NCBI GenBank assembly: GCA_012845835.1
Contig: JABAKD010000024.1
Span: 8,554,103 to 8,618,102 of the forward strand
Direction: 5' to 3'
DNA: 64,000 nt
From: Undaria pinnatifida
Lineage: Eukaryota > Sar > Phaeophyceae > Laminariales > Alariaceae
Shown here: positions 20,925-31,244 of the stretch, piece after piece
How the letters are laid out: every line of letters begins with the position of its first letter
Numbering within the stretch: the first letter of the stretch is position 1
Translations under genes and position numbers: made by a program
The notes under the pieces: model-generated
Databases searched by the model: none
What the model saw: only the letters and a program-made list of their open reading frames with translations
What the model was told of the DNA's origin: nothing

Positions 20925-21128
20925 GTCGACCCACCCTAACCCCAACCGTAACCCTAGCCCTAACCTCAACCGTAACCCCAACCGTAACCCTAACCCTAAC
21001 CTCAACCGTAACCCCAACCGTAACCCTAACCCTAACCCAAACCGTAACCCTAACCCGAACCCCAACCGTAACCCTAACCCCAACCCTAACCCTAACCCTA
21101 AACCTAGCCCCAACCCTAACCCAGGCTA
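20925..21128 (-). repeat. Interstitial telomere-like array, opposite orientation
   Basis: CCCTAACCC with CCCCAACCGTAA variants, C-rich on the plus strand, so inverted relative to 18205-18645. The right flank reads AGGCTAGGGCTCCGACC. Confidence 0.93.
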
Positions 21129-21187
21129 GGGCTCCGACCCGAGCGCGGCTTCGCCGCGGGCTTTGGAAAAACTGATGAAAAAATATG

Positions 21188-21560
21188 CGGACCACCTCGA
21201 ACATCGAAATATATTTGGTACTTTAGACTATACTTTATCTGGTACGATTTGTGGCGTGAGAACATCGCAAAAGGCTGCGTACTTCTACTTCGCCCAGCTT
21301 CGACAAGAATAGTGTGCTTTCCAGCACACAGTCGGGAATCGGACTTACAAAGTACCCCATGTACGTGGAAACGTTTCCAGCACACAGTCGGGAATCGGAC
21401 TTACAAAGTACCCCATGTACCTGGAAACGTCTAACAGACTAGAGCGGCTATATCGAAATATATTTGGTACTTTAGACTATACTTTATCTGGTATGGTTTG
21501 TGGGGGGAGAACATCGCGAAGTGAAAGGCTACGGAGTGGCACCAAGCCTCTGCACAGAAA
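21188..21560. repeat. Local duplications, about 65 and 240 bp
   Basis: GTTTCCAGCACACAGTCGGG with following ACTTACAAAGTACCCCATG occurs twice at 21315-21430. GAAATATATTTGGTACTTTAG to TTTGTGG.G.GAGAACATCG occurs at 21204 and 21455. Confidence 0.85.
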
Positions 21561-21591
21561 AAAAAAAAGAAAAAAAGTGACCTCGAATCTT

Positions 21592-21850
21592 ACTACAGTA
21601 GCCACCCCGACGTTTCTTTAGCGAAATCGCCGGTTTCAAAACCAGCTCTCGGTGTCGTATCTCCTGAAACACGGTGTCCGTCGACACGCCAACGTCATCG
21701 ATCGATAGACCATTGCACACAACAAAACATGTACGAAGATACTTTTATTTCAATAGTATCCTTTCTTGTGTCGAGCAGCCCTGAAACGTTCGTTAAAGAA
21801 AAAGAAAAAGAAAAAAACAATCGCTGGTTTTGGGGGGGGCTATCTATCGT
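21592..21850 (+). mobile_element. Family D element
   Basis: TCTTACTACAGTAGCC to GGGGGGGGCTATCTATCGTA..AATCAGTC with typical interior. Confidence 0.82.
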
Positions 21851-21973
21851 AAATCAGTCCCCCCTTTTGGTGTGTAGAGCGTTGTTTTAAGCCTTTTGTC
21901 CAATACAAATTTTCTTGCTATTGAAAGCACACACTAGCCACCACACTGTTTTTTTTTTTTTCAGCTTTTCTAC

Positions 21974-22250
21974 TGCTGTGGTACGATAGAGGTACGTAGC
22001 GCTTCTTTCCTGAAACGGTTTCTGAACGACGGGACACATTTTTTTTTTCGCTTGATTCTCGTTGTGTACCTAGGCCAGGGAGATTTTTCATCCGGGATCA
22101 AAGCAGTTTTATTTTCATCCGGGATCAAAGCGGTTTTAGTTTCATCGGGGATCAAAGCGGTTTGGAGTTAAGAAGGACGTGTCTTAACCTCCCAAAGCGA
22201 GGGGTAATATTAGAAAAAAGAAGTGGCGCACCTCGATCGTAGCACGCGTC
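21974..22250 (+). mobile_element. Family C MITE-like element
   Basis: GTGGTACGATAGAGGTACG to CCTCGATCGTAGCACGCGTC. A CATCCGGGATCAAAGCGGTT unit is triplicated inside (22088-22160). Confidence 0.82.
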
Positions 22251-22267
22251 TGTGTACTTTTTATCCT

Positions 22268-22370
22268 AGGCATTTTCTGCTCATCCTCAATGCTGCGGTC
22301 TCGGAAGGTCTGGCGTCAAGCCGCGAGAAGGCCGCTCTGCTCTGCCTGCAAACCGCCAAATTATCGCCGG
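22268..22370 (+). pseudogene. Decayed DEP exon copy 2
   Basis: Nucleotide-level duplicate of the exon at 19134-19233: CTCATCCTCAA..GCGGTCTCGGAAGG, TCTGGCGTCAAGCCGCGAGA, GGCCGCTCTGCTCTGC. It has a four-base CTGC insertion before the AACCG-equivalent that breaks the frame, and the donor-equivalent reads GGGGTGGGAG. Downstream intron bases are also similar, so exon and flank were duplicated together. Confidence 0.75.
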
Positions 22371-22419
22371 GGTGGGAGATTTTTGGTGGCGCTTGGGGTT
22401 AGGATGTTAGCTAGGTAGA

Positions 22420-22660
22420 TGTTTTTCGGCCTTTTACAATAGAAACCCTTCTTTCATTGGAAACACGCGTGGACCTCACCATTTTTTTTTCTGCTTTTTC
22501 GGCCTTTTACGATAGAAAACCTTCTCCTTTTATTGGAAACACACGCGGACCACACCTGTTTTTCTTTTTCTTTTTCTGTCTTTTATAATAGAAAGGCTTC
22601 CGGCCTTTTACAATAGAAAGGTTTCTCCTTTTATTGGAAACACACGCGGACCACACCCAT
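22420..22660. repeat. About 80-bp tandem repeat, three units
   Basis: Units contain CGGCCTTTTACAATAGAAA, CTTTTATTGGAAACACACGC and GGACCACACC with T-rich spacers. They lie between two decayed DEP exon copies. Confidence 0.85.
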
Positions 22661-22679
22661 AATTCCTCCCAGATAGGTT

Positions 22680-22738
22680 CTGGCGTCAAGCCACGAGGAG
22701 GCCTTGGTGCTACGCAACCGCCTCATTATCATAGAAGT
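22680..22738 (+). pseudogene. Decayed DEP exon copy 3
   Basis: VLASSHEEALVLRNRLIIIE followed by a usable donor (GAA|GTGAGA, phase 0). The acceptor side is wrong: the phase-2 entry used by copy 1 would give TAG. It could still act as a cryptic or alternative exon, but decay is more likely. Confidence 0.65.
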
Positions 22739-22809
22739 GAGAATTCTGTTGGCGGTCGGCTGGAGTGTAGGGTTAGGGTCGGGGTTTGGTAGAGACTTTT
22801 TCCGGGGAT

Positions 22810-22931
22810 TGTTACGGGTCGGATCACTTCTCGGTATACCGGTATACCAGTCGGATCGGATCAGGGTGATCCGACCCGACCCGTGATGTTTGAAAACCTC
22901 CTGACTCGACCCGACCCGACCCGTAATAATA
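22810..22931. repeat. GGGTC/GACCC pentamer element (short)
   Basis: GGTCGGATCAC… then GATCCGACCCGACCCGTGAT with TTGAAAACCTCCTGACTCGA. This is the reduced form of the family G elements at 35.2, 46.9, 50.0, 54.6, 56.3 and 60.1 kb. A SINE begins exactly at its right edge. Confidence 0.75.
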
Positions 22932-23246
22932 GACCCGGTCGTCTCGGTGGCGTATCAGGTTGTCCTCGAGCCTGGTGTAGGTCAGTTTCGTGAGTTCGAA
23001 TCCCCCCGAGTGCATACTCGTATAAATTCGTGGGGACTTTTCTTGTGCAGAACTTGACTTGCGGAAAGCACGAGAGCGTGAGTTAGTAACACTCGATAAA
23101 AAATCGACGGGCGGTGGGATTGCTGAAGCCTATGCGCGATACAAATTGAAGGCAAGAACAGGTGGGGAAGAAGGGACGACACCTGTGACCACGGCTTGTC
23201 CAGAAGCTGGGAAGTGGATGTGTGTGAAAAAAAAACTAAAAAAAAA
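22932..23246 (+). mobile_element. tRNA-derived SINE, full-length copy 2
   Basis: Box-A-like TGGCGTATCAGG and box-B-like GAGTTCGAATCC, the standard body, and an A-rich tail. It lies inside a GGGTC-type element, since GACCCGACTCGACCCGCG resumes at 23262. Confidence 0.88.
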
Positions 23247-23249
23247 CGA

Positions 23250-23960
23250 ACACCTCCTGACTCGACCCGACTCGACCCGCGATTTTGTTTAAACATGTGA
23301 AGACCTGAGCCATGGGCTACGACGTAACCCATGAAAAGCCCCGGTTTTTCCGGGCTATTACAAAGAAATATTGTTTTGCTATATATTGGAAACCCACGCG
23401 GTCCGGCACCACACCACCATTCAGTTTTTTATCCTCCGACCCTGTCTTCATATATGTTTCTTTTTGTCCTGTGCTGTCGACGGTACAGCATCATTTTGCA
23501 GTAGCATTGTCGGGGTGAAAAAAAAAACATTGATGGACCTTCATGGTAAAATCACTTTCTCAAACATGAAGTAAAATGAATCCATCACAAGAATCCATCG
23601 CTTTTTCTTTCGAAGTCAACTCGTCGGAGTTTTCACCATCAAGCGGCTTTCTGGATGACCAACCGTTGTCTCAGGTGTCGTCCCGCCCCCCGCCCCCCCG
23701 TCCCCCCCCCTGCGTATTATACGTGTGTACCTGATACAGCAGCATACCGGTATGCGGACCTACCTTTTTGTCGCGGTTTTTGCATCGATTTTTTCAACCT
23801 CGCTCTTTTGCACTTTCGACGACTGAAAAAACCCGGAGAAAAATAATTTATGTACTATACGGTACAGGGCCGCGAATAAGGAATTGCCTGATAATGACGT
23901 AAGGTTCGCTTTTGGGCGGACGCCAAGACAATTGGACTAAGAAATCGTGCGCAGCGGCGA
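23250..23960. other. Pentamer-element remainder, otherwise no gene
   Basis: 23262-23365 completes the interrupted GACCC element (TACGACGTAACCCATGAAAAG, CCGGTTTTTCCGGG). 23366-23410 resembles the 80-bp unit of 22.4 kb. Nothing else recognised. Confidence 0.45.
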
Positions 23961-23964
23961 GCGC

Positions 23965-24222
23965 TACACTAAATCCTATATGATGGTCGTCAATTTGGGA
24001 GCTTGAAATATCTCTCAAAACCTAGTTCGGAGAAAAATAAACCTGCTGCCGGATGAAAAATCCCATGGCTCAGATACACAACGAAAAAATCGTGAAGAAA
24101 AAATGGCCTATTATTTATTTATTTTCCGGCGATTATGGGTTGAGGAGCCCCGTCATTCAGAAAAAAAAACATTTTCGCCAAAAAAAGGTATACCTTAATA
24201 CCTCTATTGTTGCATGCGTCAG
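23965..24222 (-). mobile_element. Family C MITE-like element (reverse)
   Basis: GGATGAAAAATCCCATGGC, CGGCGATTATGGGTTGAGGA, GGTATACCTTAATACCTCTA and a mutated right end TTGTTGCATGCGTC. Confidence 0.75.
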
Positions 24223-24299
24223 CCTGCTCAAGGGTGGCGAAACAACAACTTTTCTACCTTGGGACGAAGGAAAATAAGAAATAATACGAGTGGTGGCTA

Positions 24300-25003
24300 A
24301 CATTATTGCGATTCGCTGTTGATGTCCACCCTGACAACATCCGCAGTAGCTAACATTATTGCGATTTGCTGTTGATGTCCACTCTGATAACATCCGCAGT
24401 AGCTAACACTATTGCGATTTGCTGTTGATGCCTCCACCCTGACAACATCCGCAGTAGCGAACACTATTGCGATTTGCTGTTGGTGTCTCCACCCTGACAA
24501 CATCCGCAGTAGCGAACACTATTGCGATTTGCTGCTGATGCCTCCACCCTGACAATCTCCGCAGTAGCGAACACTATTGCGATTTGCTGTTGGTGTCCAC
24601 CCTGACAACACCCGCAGTAGCGAACACTATTGCGATTTGCTGTTGGTGTCTCCACCCTGACAACATCCGCAGTAGCGAACACTATTGCGATTTGCTGTTG
24701 GTGTCTCCACCCTGACAATATCCGCTGTAGCGAACACTATTGCGATTTGCTGTTGGTGTCCACCCTGACAACACCCGCAGTAGCGAACACTATTGCGATT
24801 TGCTGTTGGTGTCTCCACCATGACAACATCCGCAGTAGCGAACACTATTGCGATTTGCTGTTGGTGTCTCCACCCTGACAATATCCGCTGTAGCGAACAC
24901 TATTGCGATTTGCTGTTGGTGTCCACCCTGACAACACCTGCAGTAGCGAACACTATTGCGATTTGCTGTTGGTGTCTCCACCATGACAACATCCGCAGGA
25001 CAA
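24300..25003. repeat. 54-55-bp satellite with 163-bp higher-order repeat
   Basis: About 13 monomers of the type CACCCTGACAACATCCGCAG / TAGCGAACACTATTGCGATT / TGCTGTTGGTGTCTC. From about 24590 on, three monomer variants (ACACCCGC, ACATCCGC, ATATCCGC) cycle with an exact 163-bp period. The variants lose the higher-order order toward the left end. Confidence 0.95.
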
Positions 25004-25019
25004 ACGAGCGGCAGGTAGG

Positions 25020-25415
25020 TGTACCGCGCAAGCCTGCAAAGACGAGCATCGACTGCCAAAAAAAAATGTCGAACAATGTCACAGTTGACGTTGTCATGAA
25101 TAGTTTTACAAAACAAACAAGAGTCTTGAGGCTCACTCCAAACAGGAGTTTCTTGTTGGCGATCTATATTGGATGTATCATGCTGGAGGAGTGATAGTTG
25201 TTTCGGCGGTTGATGATCGCCTCGTTAATCGCAATCGTCGGATTCTATTACCCCGCTGCGCGATGTGTACCACACCCCCCTACGCTGTGCACCTCGGGTG
25301 ACACTTGTTTTATATCATATTCCAAATAAGTCATCACCGGGGGTGTTATATCCACCGTCATATACAGGACAGAGTATGGCCGGGGTGAGCTTGTGGTTGA
25401 CGGTTCATGATCGCC
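25020..25415. other. No gene recognised
   Basis: No domain, repeat or RNA seen. Confidence 0.4.
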
Positions 25416-25700
25416 TCAGGTTGGGTTGGATTGGGTTGAAGTTGGGTTTAGGTTGGGTTGGGTTGGGTTGGGTTGGGTTGGGTTGGGTTGGGTTGGGTTG
25501 GGTTGGGTTGGGTTGGGTTGGGTTGGGTTGGGTGGGGTTGGGTTGGGGTTGGATTGGGGTGCGGCATAAACTGGTGGATGGGTGGGTGGTTTGGGTCCAC
25601 TATCGACACGTCACGGCAATATACTACCTGGTGTATCAGAAGATGGTGGTTTGGTTTGGTTTGGTTGGGTTGGGTTGGGTTGGATTTGTCGTCGGGGTTG
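25416..25700. repeat. (GGGTT)n pentamer array
   Basis: About 24 GGGTT units at 25440-25560 with a smaller repeat at 25650-25685. Protein frames over it (GWVGL repeats) are artefacts. Confidence 0.95.
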
Positions 25701-25897
25701 GAAGCTTTGTGACGGTTGATGGTCTCCTTTTTGTTGTAGGGGTCAGCCAGAGAATTTTTGTTCATGGTCAAGTGTTTTTATTTCCCTCCCTTTTTTGTTC
25801 TTGCCTTGTGCTTCGTTCAGTTCTAGATTCCTATACTTCCGTTGCCGGCGTTTGCCAAGCACAGCTGATCGTATCGTATTGTATAGTCTGGCAACAG

Positions 25898-25954
25898 AGC
25901 AGTATAATACGTACTGCTGAATTTTGCTGGTGAAGCGCACGGTATTATACTGCT
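25898..25954. repeat. 13-bp inverted repeat
   Basis: AGCAGTATAATAC and GTATTATACTGCT are perfect complements 31 bases apart. The wider flanks (TATAGTCTGG / CCAGACTAC) extend the symmetry. Confidence 0.85.
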
Positions 25955-26303
25955 CCTATTATACGAGTATGGACCAGACTACATCGGTAATAGCTTAATA
26001 CTGAGGTATACGTTATATACGGGCAGTATGTTATACGCTACAAAAGAGTATAGACTAGACTAGACTAGATCGGTAGTATGGTAGCATAGGGCTATGCTAT
26101 ACCAGGTACGTTATACACAGGCAGCAGTAGTGTACGTATGGCGTACATAAAACAAATGAAAAGTCTTCTGCGCCACCAATCTCGTCTATTTTCAATGGTC
26201 TATACTCGTATTTTGTCATAGGTTTAGTTATTTGTGGGTGTGGTGATGTTGTTCTGATGTGGGAGACGTGGCGGCTGAGAGCAGCACCACGTAACAACCT
26301 TTC

Positions 26304-26429
26304 GTTTTCGTTTAGTGTCTGTACGGAAAACGCATGCCCCTGGTGGGGTTTTTTTCGTCGGGGAAACTTTGTTTTCGTTTAGTGTCTGTGCGGAAAACGC
26401 ATGCCCCTGGTGGTTTTTTGTTGTCGGGG
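26304..26429. repeat. 63-bp tandem duplication
   Basis: TTTTCGTTTAGTGTCTGT.C through GGGGAAACTTTG is present twice. No gene. Confidence 0.92.
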
Positions 26430-26524
26430 AAACTTTGCAAGCAGGGCGTTGTCGCGTTTTTGCTTATCACGCGTATCGTACTCACCGCATGGCACGGCTT
26501 CCAACATGTGTGTGTTTGTGTGTG

Positions 26525-26700
26525 TGGCGGGGGGGGGGGGCGTACTAATTTTTTGATTGCCTGACTGAGTCATTGGTCCATCGACCACGCATCCCTTTTG
26601 AGACGGAGCAACGTTCCTACCCCCAAAAGAGACGCCTCCAACATTTGGGCGCTCATTACGCTTCTTCCATGTGCTACATAGAAACTGATTGTTGGTGGGG
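26525..26700. repeat. Dispersed repeat J (copy 1)
   Basis: G-run then CGTACTAATTT, TTTTGAGACGGAGCAACGTT, TTTGGGCGCTCATTACGCTT. A second copy is at 45670-45840. Confidence 0.8.
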
Positions 26701-26749
26701 AGGGGGGGCATTACTGTCTTGTAGTTGCAAGTCGTAGAACTGCGACTCG

Positions 26750-27092
26750 GTGAAATATCACGACTAAATACTGGTCGGTAGGAGCCGTTAGCCGACTAAC
26801 TGGCTTTAGTGGGCAAGTCGGCTGACGGAGCCAGCTGACGGCCACCCGACTTGCCGACTTGAGTCAGGCGAGCGAAGCGAGCCAAATCGTCCCCCCCCCG
26901 TCCTTAGTGGTCTCCGAAAAAAAACCAAGAAACGCAATCGGCATCAAACAATTCTCGGTACAAGTACGGAAACCCAACAAGTCGGATAGTCGGCACCTCC
27001 TTCGTGAACCAGCCGACTAACTACTAGTCCAACTAGTCCGACTAACAACTAGTTGGTGACTTAAGTCGTGCCGATTCACAGCTCTTCTAGCG
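26750..27092. mobile_element. Diverged hAT-like relative
   Basis: Ends AGAACTGCGACTCGG / CCGATTCACAGCTCT are inverted and resemble the 5560-6547 TIR. It shares GGCGAGCGAAGCGAGCC, multiple GACTAACT/AGTTAGTC words and a C run at 26890. No clear 8-bp duplication remains. Confidence 0.65.
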
Positions 27093-27328
27093 AATGGCCT
27101 TGTCCGCCAATCGCTTTGCCCGCAAGCGTTACCGCAGACAGGGGGACAGCTCGTGGGTGGGCGTGTTTATTTATTTTGTGGTTGTCCCTCGCCATGACAG
27201 GCGATGCGGTCTGTGTGAACATTTTCTTGGCGACCAGTCACCGTCCCCGATTGAGCATATAGTCGTCCCCGATTGAGCATATAGTACATGAATTTTGTCC
27301 TTACCAACGTCACCGAGTACATAATGTC

Positions 27329-28256
27329 ATAAAAATAAAAATACGCCCCAGCCAGCTGTGAGATCGAAGATTTCGTCGAAACTCATATTTGCTTCAAGCT
27401 GTGTGTGATACTCCGACCGCGCGTATTACTGTGTGTGTGTCCTCATTGAGGATATAGGTCGGCGACTCCCCTTGGAACCACAGTGTAGCTTGTACCAGGG
27501 TCAACGGGGTGATGTTTATCAGTCTGTGCGCGGAAAGTATAAAACCCGTTTTTGAGGGGGACAAAATCTGACAGCTGTGGAAGGAAATGGATTAGTTTAT
27601 CGTGTACACTGTAAGTAGTATGACCGGGTGAGGGGAGCGGGGAGATTTGAAGGGCGTGGGGGCCGGGGTTTGAATGTCGTCCCTACATATTTTTTCAAAA
27701 ACTCTTTCACCCCCCCCCCCCCCCCCTTCACCCCCACCCCCTCGAACACTCCGCCCTCTCCTCACCGGTTGTACGAGAGTACAGGATATACACGATAAAC
27801 TGATGCATTCCTTCCACAACCGTCAGATTTATCCCCTTGAAGGATTTGTAGTTTCCACGCGCAGATTGAGTTGCCCCGCCCGTCCCGGTTCCCCCCCCCC
27901 CTCTTGATCAAACCCAGGCCCCCACGTCCTTCAAAACTCCGCCCTCCTCACCGGTTATACGACTTACAGGATTCACTTGATGAACAGATGCATTTCCTTC
28001 CACAGCTGTCAGATTTTGCCCCAACGGGTTTTATAGTTTCCGCGCACAGACTGACTAACATCACCCTGTTAACCCTGGTACCAGCTACACTGTAGTTCCA
28101 AGGGGAGTCGCCGACCTATATCCTTAGTCTAATGAGGACACACAACACCCAGTAATACGCGCGATCGGAAGCCTATCACACTCAGCTTGCAAAGCTGAGT
28201 TTCGACGAAAATCTTCGATCTCACAGCTGGCTGGGGCGTATTTTTATTTTTACAAT
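27329..28256. mobile_element. Family A foldback element, full copy with ~340-bp inverted arms
   Basis: TAAAAATAAAAATACGCCCC / AGCCAGCTGTGAGATCGAAG at the left is mirrored by CTTCGATCTCACAGCTGGCT / GGGGCGTATTTTTATTTTTA at the right. The arms extend inward through the CCTATATCC..GAGGACAC and CAGATTTTGTCCC segments to about 27670 and 27908. The centre contains a poly-C tract and an additional sub-repeat unit. No coding sequence and no certain target duplication. Confidence 0.88.
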
Positions 28257-28299
28257 ATTATACTTCGAAGTATATGCTTAGACGTGGTCGCAGGGACGC

Positions 28300-28515
28300 T
28301 TTCTTGCGTAAACAGAGGGCAAGCGGGAAAGCGCGAGAAGAGCGTGAGCTAGCCAAGAATTCGATGAAATCGACGAGTGAGTGAGTATAAAAAGCTGAAA
28401 AAGTGGGAATGCTGAGCCATGTTCTTCGCAAAAAAAAAATGAAGGCAAATGCCGGGGGGGAGGGGGGGGTAAAGCAGGGATGATGCGTGCGACCATGACC
28501 TTGCCCAGAAGGTCG
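28300..28515 (+). repeat. Diverged SINE-body-like repeat
   Basis: GGGAAAGCGCGAGAAGAGCGTGAG, CGATGAAATCGACGAGTGAG, AATGAAGGCAAATGCCGGGG and GACCATGACCTTGCCCAGAAG parallel the SINE 1 body with many differences. The tRNA-like head is missing. Confidence 0.6.
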
Positions 28516-28589
28516 CGGAGGGTAAACCCTTGCGAGTCGAGGTGGAGAGTAAGAGTGACGACTTAACAAGAAGTCAGTGAGGAGTCATC

Positions 28590-28865
28590 CCACGGTAGGG
28601 GTTGCAGTTATATGATTGCAACAAAACGTCCCTGGGGGATTGAGTTCCTCATGTGAGGGAACTGCCGGTCAATGAAGGAATTTCACGATGATAGTACATA
28701 CTCCGGAGTATTGTTTTAGGACTAAGGCATAGAAGCTTGGTCGGGTTGTGCGAAAACGAATGCCTTCGAAGTCATGTTTCGCGTGAGATATTGAGTTCCT
28801 CGTGTGGGGAACTCAGGGACTTTCTTCTGCAACCCTATCGTGGAATGGCTCAAAGATAAAATGAT
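28590..28865. repeat. Dispersed repeat M (copy 1) with GAGTTC hairpins
   Basis: TTTTAGGACTAAGGCATAGA, GGTCGGGTTGTGCGAAAACGA, TTCGAAGTCATGTTTCGCGTG and GAGATATTGAGTTCCTC match 34515-34720. Each GAGTTCC..GGAACTC forms a short hairpin. Confidence 0.7.
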
Positions 28866-28971
28866 ATATCGATTCCTGTGTGGCTATCTCACCTCAGCCC
28901 GACCCTCATAGGGTTCGGCCTAAGAAGGTCGGCAAGTCCGTAATATAGTGTTTGACTAAGCCGAAGGGGCG

Positions 28972-29062
28972 AGGTTAACGCCTTTACAACTGGAAACCCG
29001 TTTTGGGGACAAAATTACTTGAATTTAATATAGGGAGGGGTTTGGGGGCTCTAAAGGGGCTC
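28972..29062. mobile_element. Family E mini-element (reverse)
   Basis: GGTTAACGCCTTTACAACTG … AATTTAATATAGGGAGGGG … GGGGCTCTAAAGGGG. Confidence 0.75.
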
Positions 29063-29069
29063 TTCGTTT

Positions 29070-30060
29070 TGCGGATGGACAAAAACTGGTACATAATAAA
29101 CGAAAGTGTATGCAGCGTAAGCTTTTTTTACCCGGATCTCCGGGGGGGGATCTAAATAAAGAAAAAATATATAAAGTGACCCACCGCGTATTGACGTACT
29201 GGCGTTGCAGCGCTGGGGCATGCATGCATGGGACCTGGTATTATTTATTCGACGTACATCGTACTTGTGCAAAGTGCGGATCGTTTTAGTATACGGGACC
29301 CCTCCGCTGTCACAGGCACACGTTGTGTGTAGTTTGCTATGGCGCAAGAATTTTGGATGCAAGAATTTTGGATGAATTCGTCACGTGTGTAGACCATTTT
29401 TTCGTATTACGGAGATCCACTGTTGGCAGGATGAATTATCAAACAACAAAGGGGGCAAAAAAGCACCCGGCTTTGTGCAAAAGCGCTTGGCTACAGTTTA
29501 TTTATTTCGTTGGCTGGTCTTGCCAAGTATACAGAGCCTCGATCGAACACAGTTGTAGCGCAGGAGAGCTCGCCTGTAAAGTTGCGATGCTTCCCCTTTT
29601 TCGTGAAATTTCATCCTGTTAACAATGGATCTCCGTAAATTGTGCAAAATAACAATGAGTCACGAGCGGGCCCCGGCCGCGTGACGGTGTGGCATCTCGA
29701 ACTCCCTACGTCTTTTGAAACCCCTCCATCAATGTTTTATGAATCAGGCCAACTAGGGCTTTGATAGCCGCGGTCCCATTTTCCTGCGGGGCTATCTACC
29801 TCTCACAGCCGCCCCCAACAATTGCACCGCCTGAGTGCAACCTTATTGTTGTGTTGTGTGTCGTGTGCGTCTGTGTAGACGTGTTCTTCACGTGAGCCCC
29901 TTTGGGGAGTTGAGGCGCAAAACCTGTTGAAGGAAAAAACTGCCGATTGCAGCATCGGCAATCCTATCAATAATAGCTGCTGCTGCTGCTGCTGCTGCTG
30001 TGGGAGGTGTGCCCGAACTGCCGCGCCGGAAGCTGTGACAGCTGTGAGGCGAGCGTGAGG
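29070..30060. other. No gene recognised; (CTG)8 at 29978
   Basis: A short direct repeat GCAAGAATTTTGGATG lies at 29344-29370 and a CTG run at 29976-30000. Mixed GC content, no domain or splice pair I can defend. Confidence 0.4.
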
Positions 30061-30069
30061 ACCAAAGCT

Positions 30070-30164
30070 ACGTACCGTGGGGGGTTTAGTGCACTTTTGG
30101 GGGCTTTTTTGCGCTGTGGCTCGGGTTCACTCGCGCGAGTGACCCCCCAGTCCCTCTGTGGCCT
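30070..30164. repeat. Family F repeat
   Basis: GTGGCTCGGGTTCACTCGCG with CGAGTGACCCCCCAGTCCC: the palindrome TCACTCGCGCGAGTGA is perfect here. Confidence 0.75.
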
Positions 30165-30256
30165 TTAAGCGTGTACAACTGGAGCCCCTTTTTTTTTACA
30201 AATTTACTTGAAGTTAGTGTAGGGAGGGATTTGGGGGGCTCTTTTAAGGGGTTGTT
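30165..30256. mobile_element. Family E mini-element (reverse)
   Basis: CCTTTAAGCGTGTACAACTG … TTACTTGAAGTTAGTGTAGG … GGGGTTGTTAAG. Confidence 0.7.
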
Positions 30257-30280
30257 AAGCCGTCGTGCTGTTTTGATGTG

Positions 30281-30605
30281 AAGCCCGTCGCCCCGGTGGC
30301 GTATCAGGTTATACTCGAGCCTGGTATAGATCAGTTTCGTGAGTTCGAATCCCCCCGAGTGCATACTCACTCGTATAAATTCGGAGACTTTTTCTTATGC
30401 ACAAATTGGCTTGCGGAAAGCGCGAGAGCGTGAGTTAGCAACACTTGATAGAAAAATCGACGAGCAGTGGGATTGCTGAGCCCTATGCGTGATAAAATAT
30501 TGAAGGCCAGAACCGGGGGGAAGAAGGGACGACACCTGTGACCACGACTTGTCCAGAAGCTGGAAAGTAGGAGTGTGTGAAGGAAAAAAAAGAAAGAGAA
30601 AAAAA
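30281..30605 (+). mobile_element. tRNA-derived SINE, full-length copy 3
   Basis: CCCCGGTGGCGTATCAGG (box A) and GTGAGTTCGAATCC (box B), standard body, and a long A-rich tail (30581-30605). Confidence 0.88.
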
Positions 30606-30779
30606 TGTGCGACAGGAAGAATCCGCAACGGAAGGGCAAAGCTATGCTGCGCCAAACAAAGCTCCTAAAAAATATTTTTTGCCTCGTGAGATACAGAGTC
30701 ACTCCTAAACCCGTTGGCGAATGCGCGTATGGGGGTGTCCCCCCCCGAAGTACCGTTGATCTGAGGCATAGCGATAATC

Positions 30780-30880
30780 GGCTTGCCTCAAGCTTTCCCT
30801 AGACGTTTTTTGATTGGCTCAAGCTTTCCCTAGACGTTTTTTGATTGGCTCAAGCTTCCCCTAGACGTTTTTTTATTGGA
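30780..30880. repeat. 33-bp tandem repeat, three units
   Basis: GGCTCAAGCTTTCCCTAGAC / GTTTTTTGATT repeated three times. A related single word (AAGCTTTTCTTAGACG) occurs at 10365. Confidence 0.9.
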
Positions 30881-31124
30881 TCGCGGTCGTCGCTTTTAGG
30901 TCCGTATGATGAATGCCCCCCCCCCCAAAAAAAAAGAGTTGTTTCCACCCATCTGCATCCAGCGCAGCGCAGCCGGTGTCCGTCCTGATGCCTCATGGAG
31001 CTGAGAGAGGCGAGCTTTGTTATCACAAACTACGAGACGGAGGTAAACGCGCGTTGTAAATACAGCAAGGTGGTTTTGGCCATGCACTGCCAACCGCAAT
31101 GAGCACGCGGGCAACAGAAACAAG

Positions 31125-31240
31125 ACCATATGTGTAGCACGATCGAAGTATCACACGCAGCTTGCAAAGCTGACTTCTGATCAAGAATACATTTTTGGTC
31201 GATCTCACAGCTGAAGTGCATTTTTCATTTGTTATAATAT
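31125..31240 (+). mobile_element. Family A variant, right end
   Basis: GCACGATCGAAGTATCACACG, AGCTTGCAAAGCTGACTTC, GATCTCACAGCTGAAGTGCA. The interior (GATCAAGAATACATTTTTGG) differs from the main type but resembles 8205-8260. Confidence 0.65.
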
Positions 31241-31244
31241 GTAT

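Noticed and set aside
24300..25194. Repeated ANRNSVRYCGCCQGG or CWCLHPDNIRCSEH frames
   Set aside because: Follow the 163-bp satellite period; monomer length makes frames persist.
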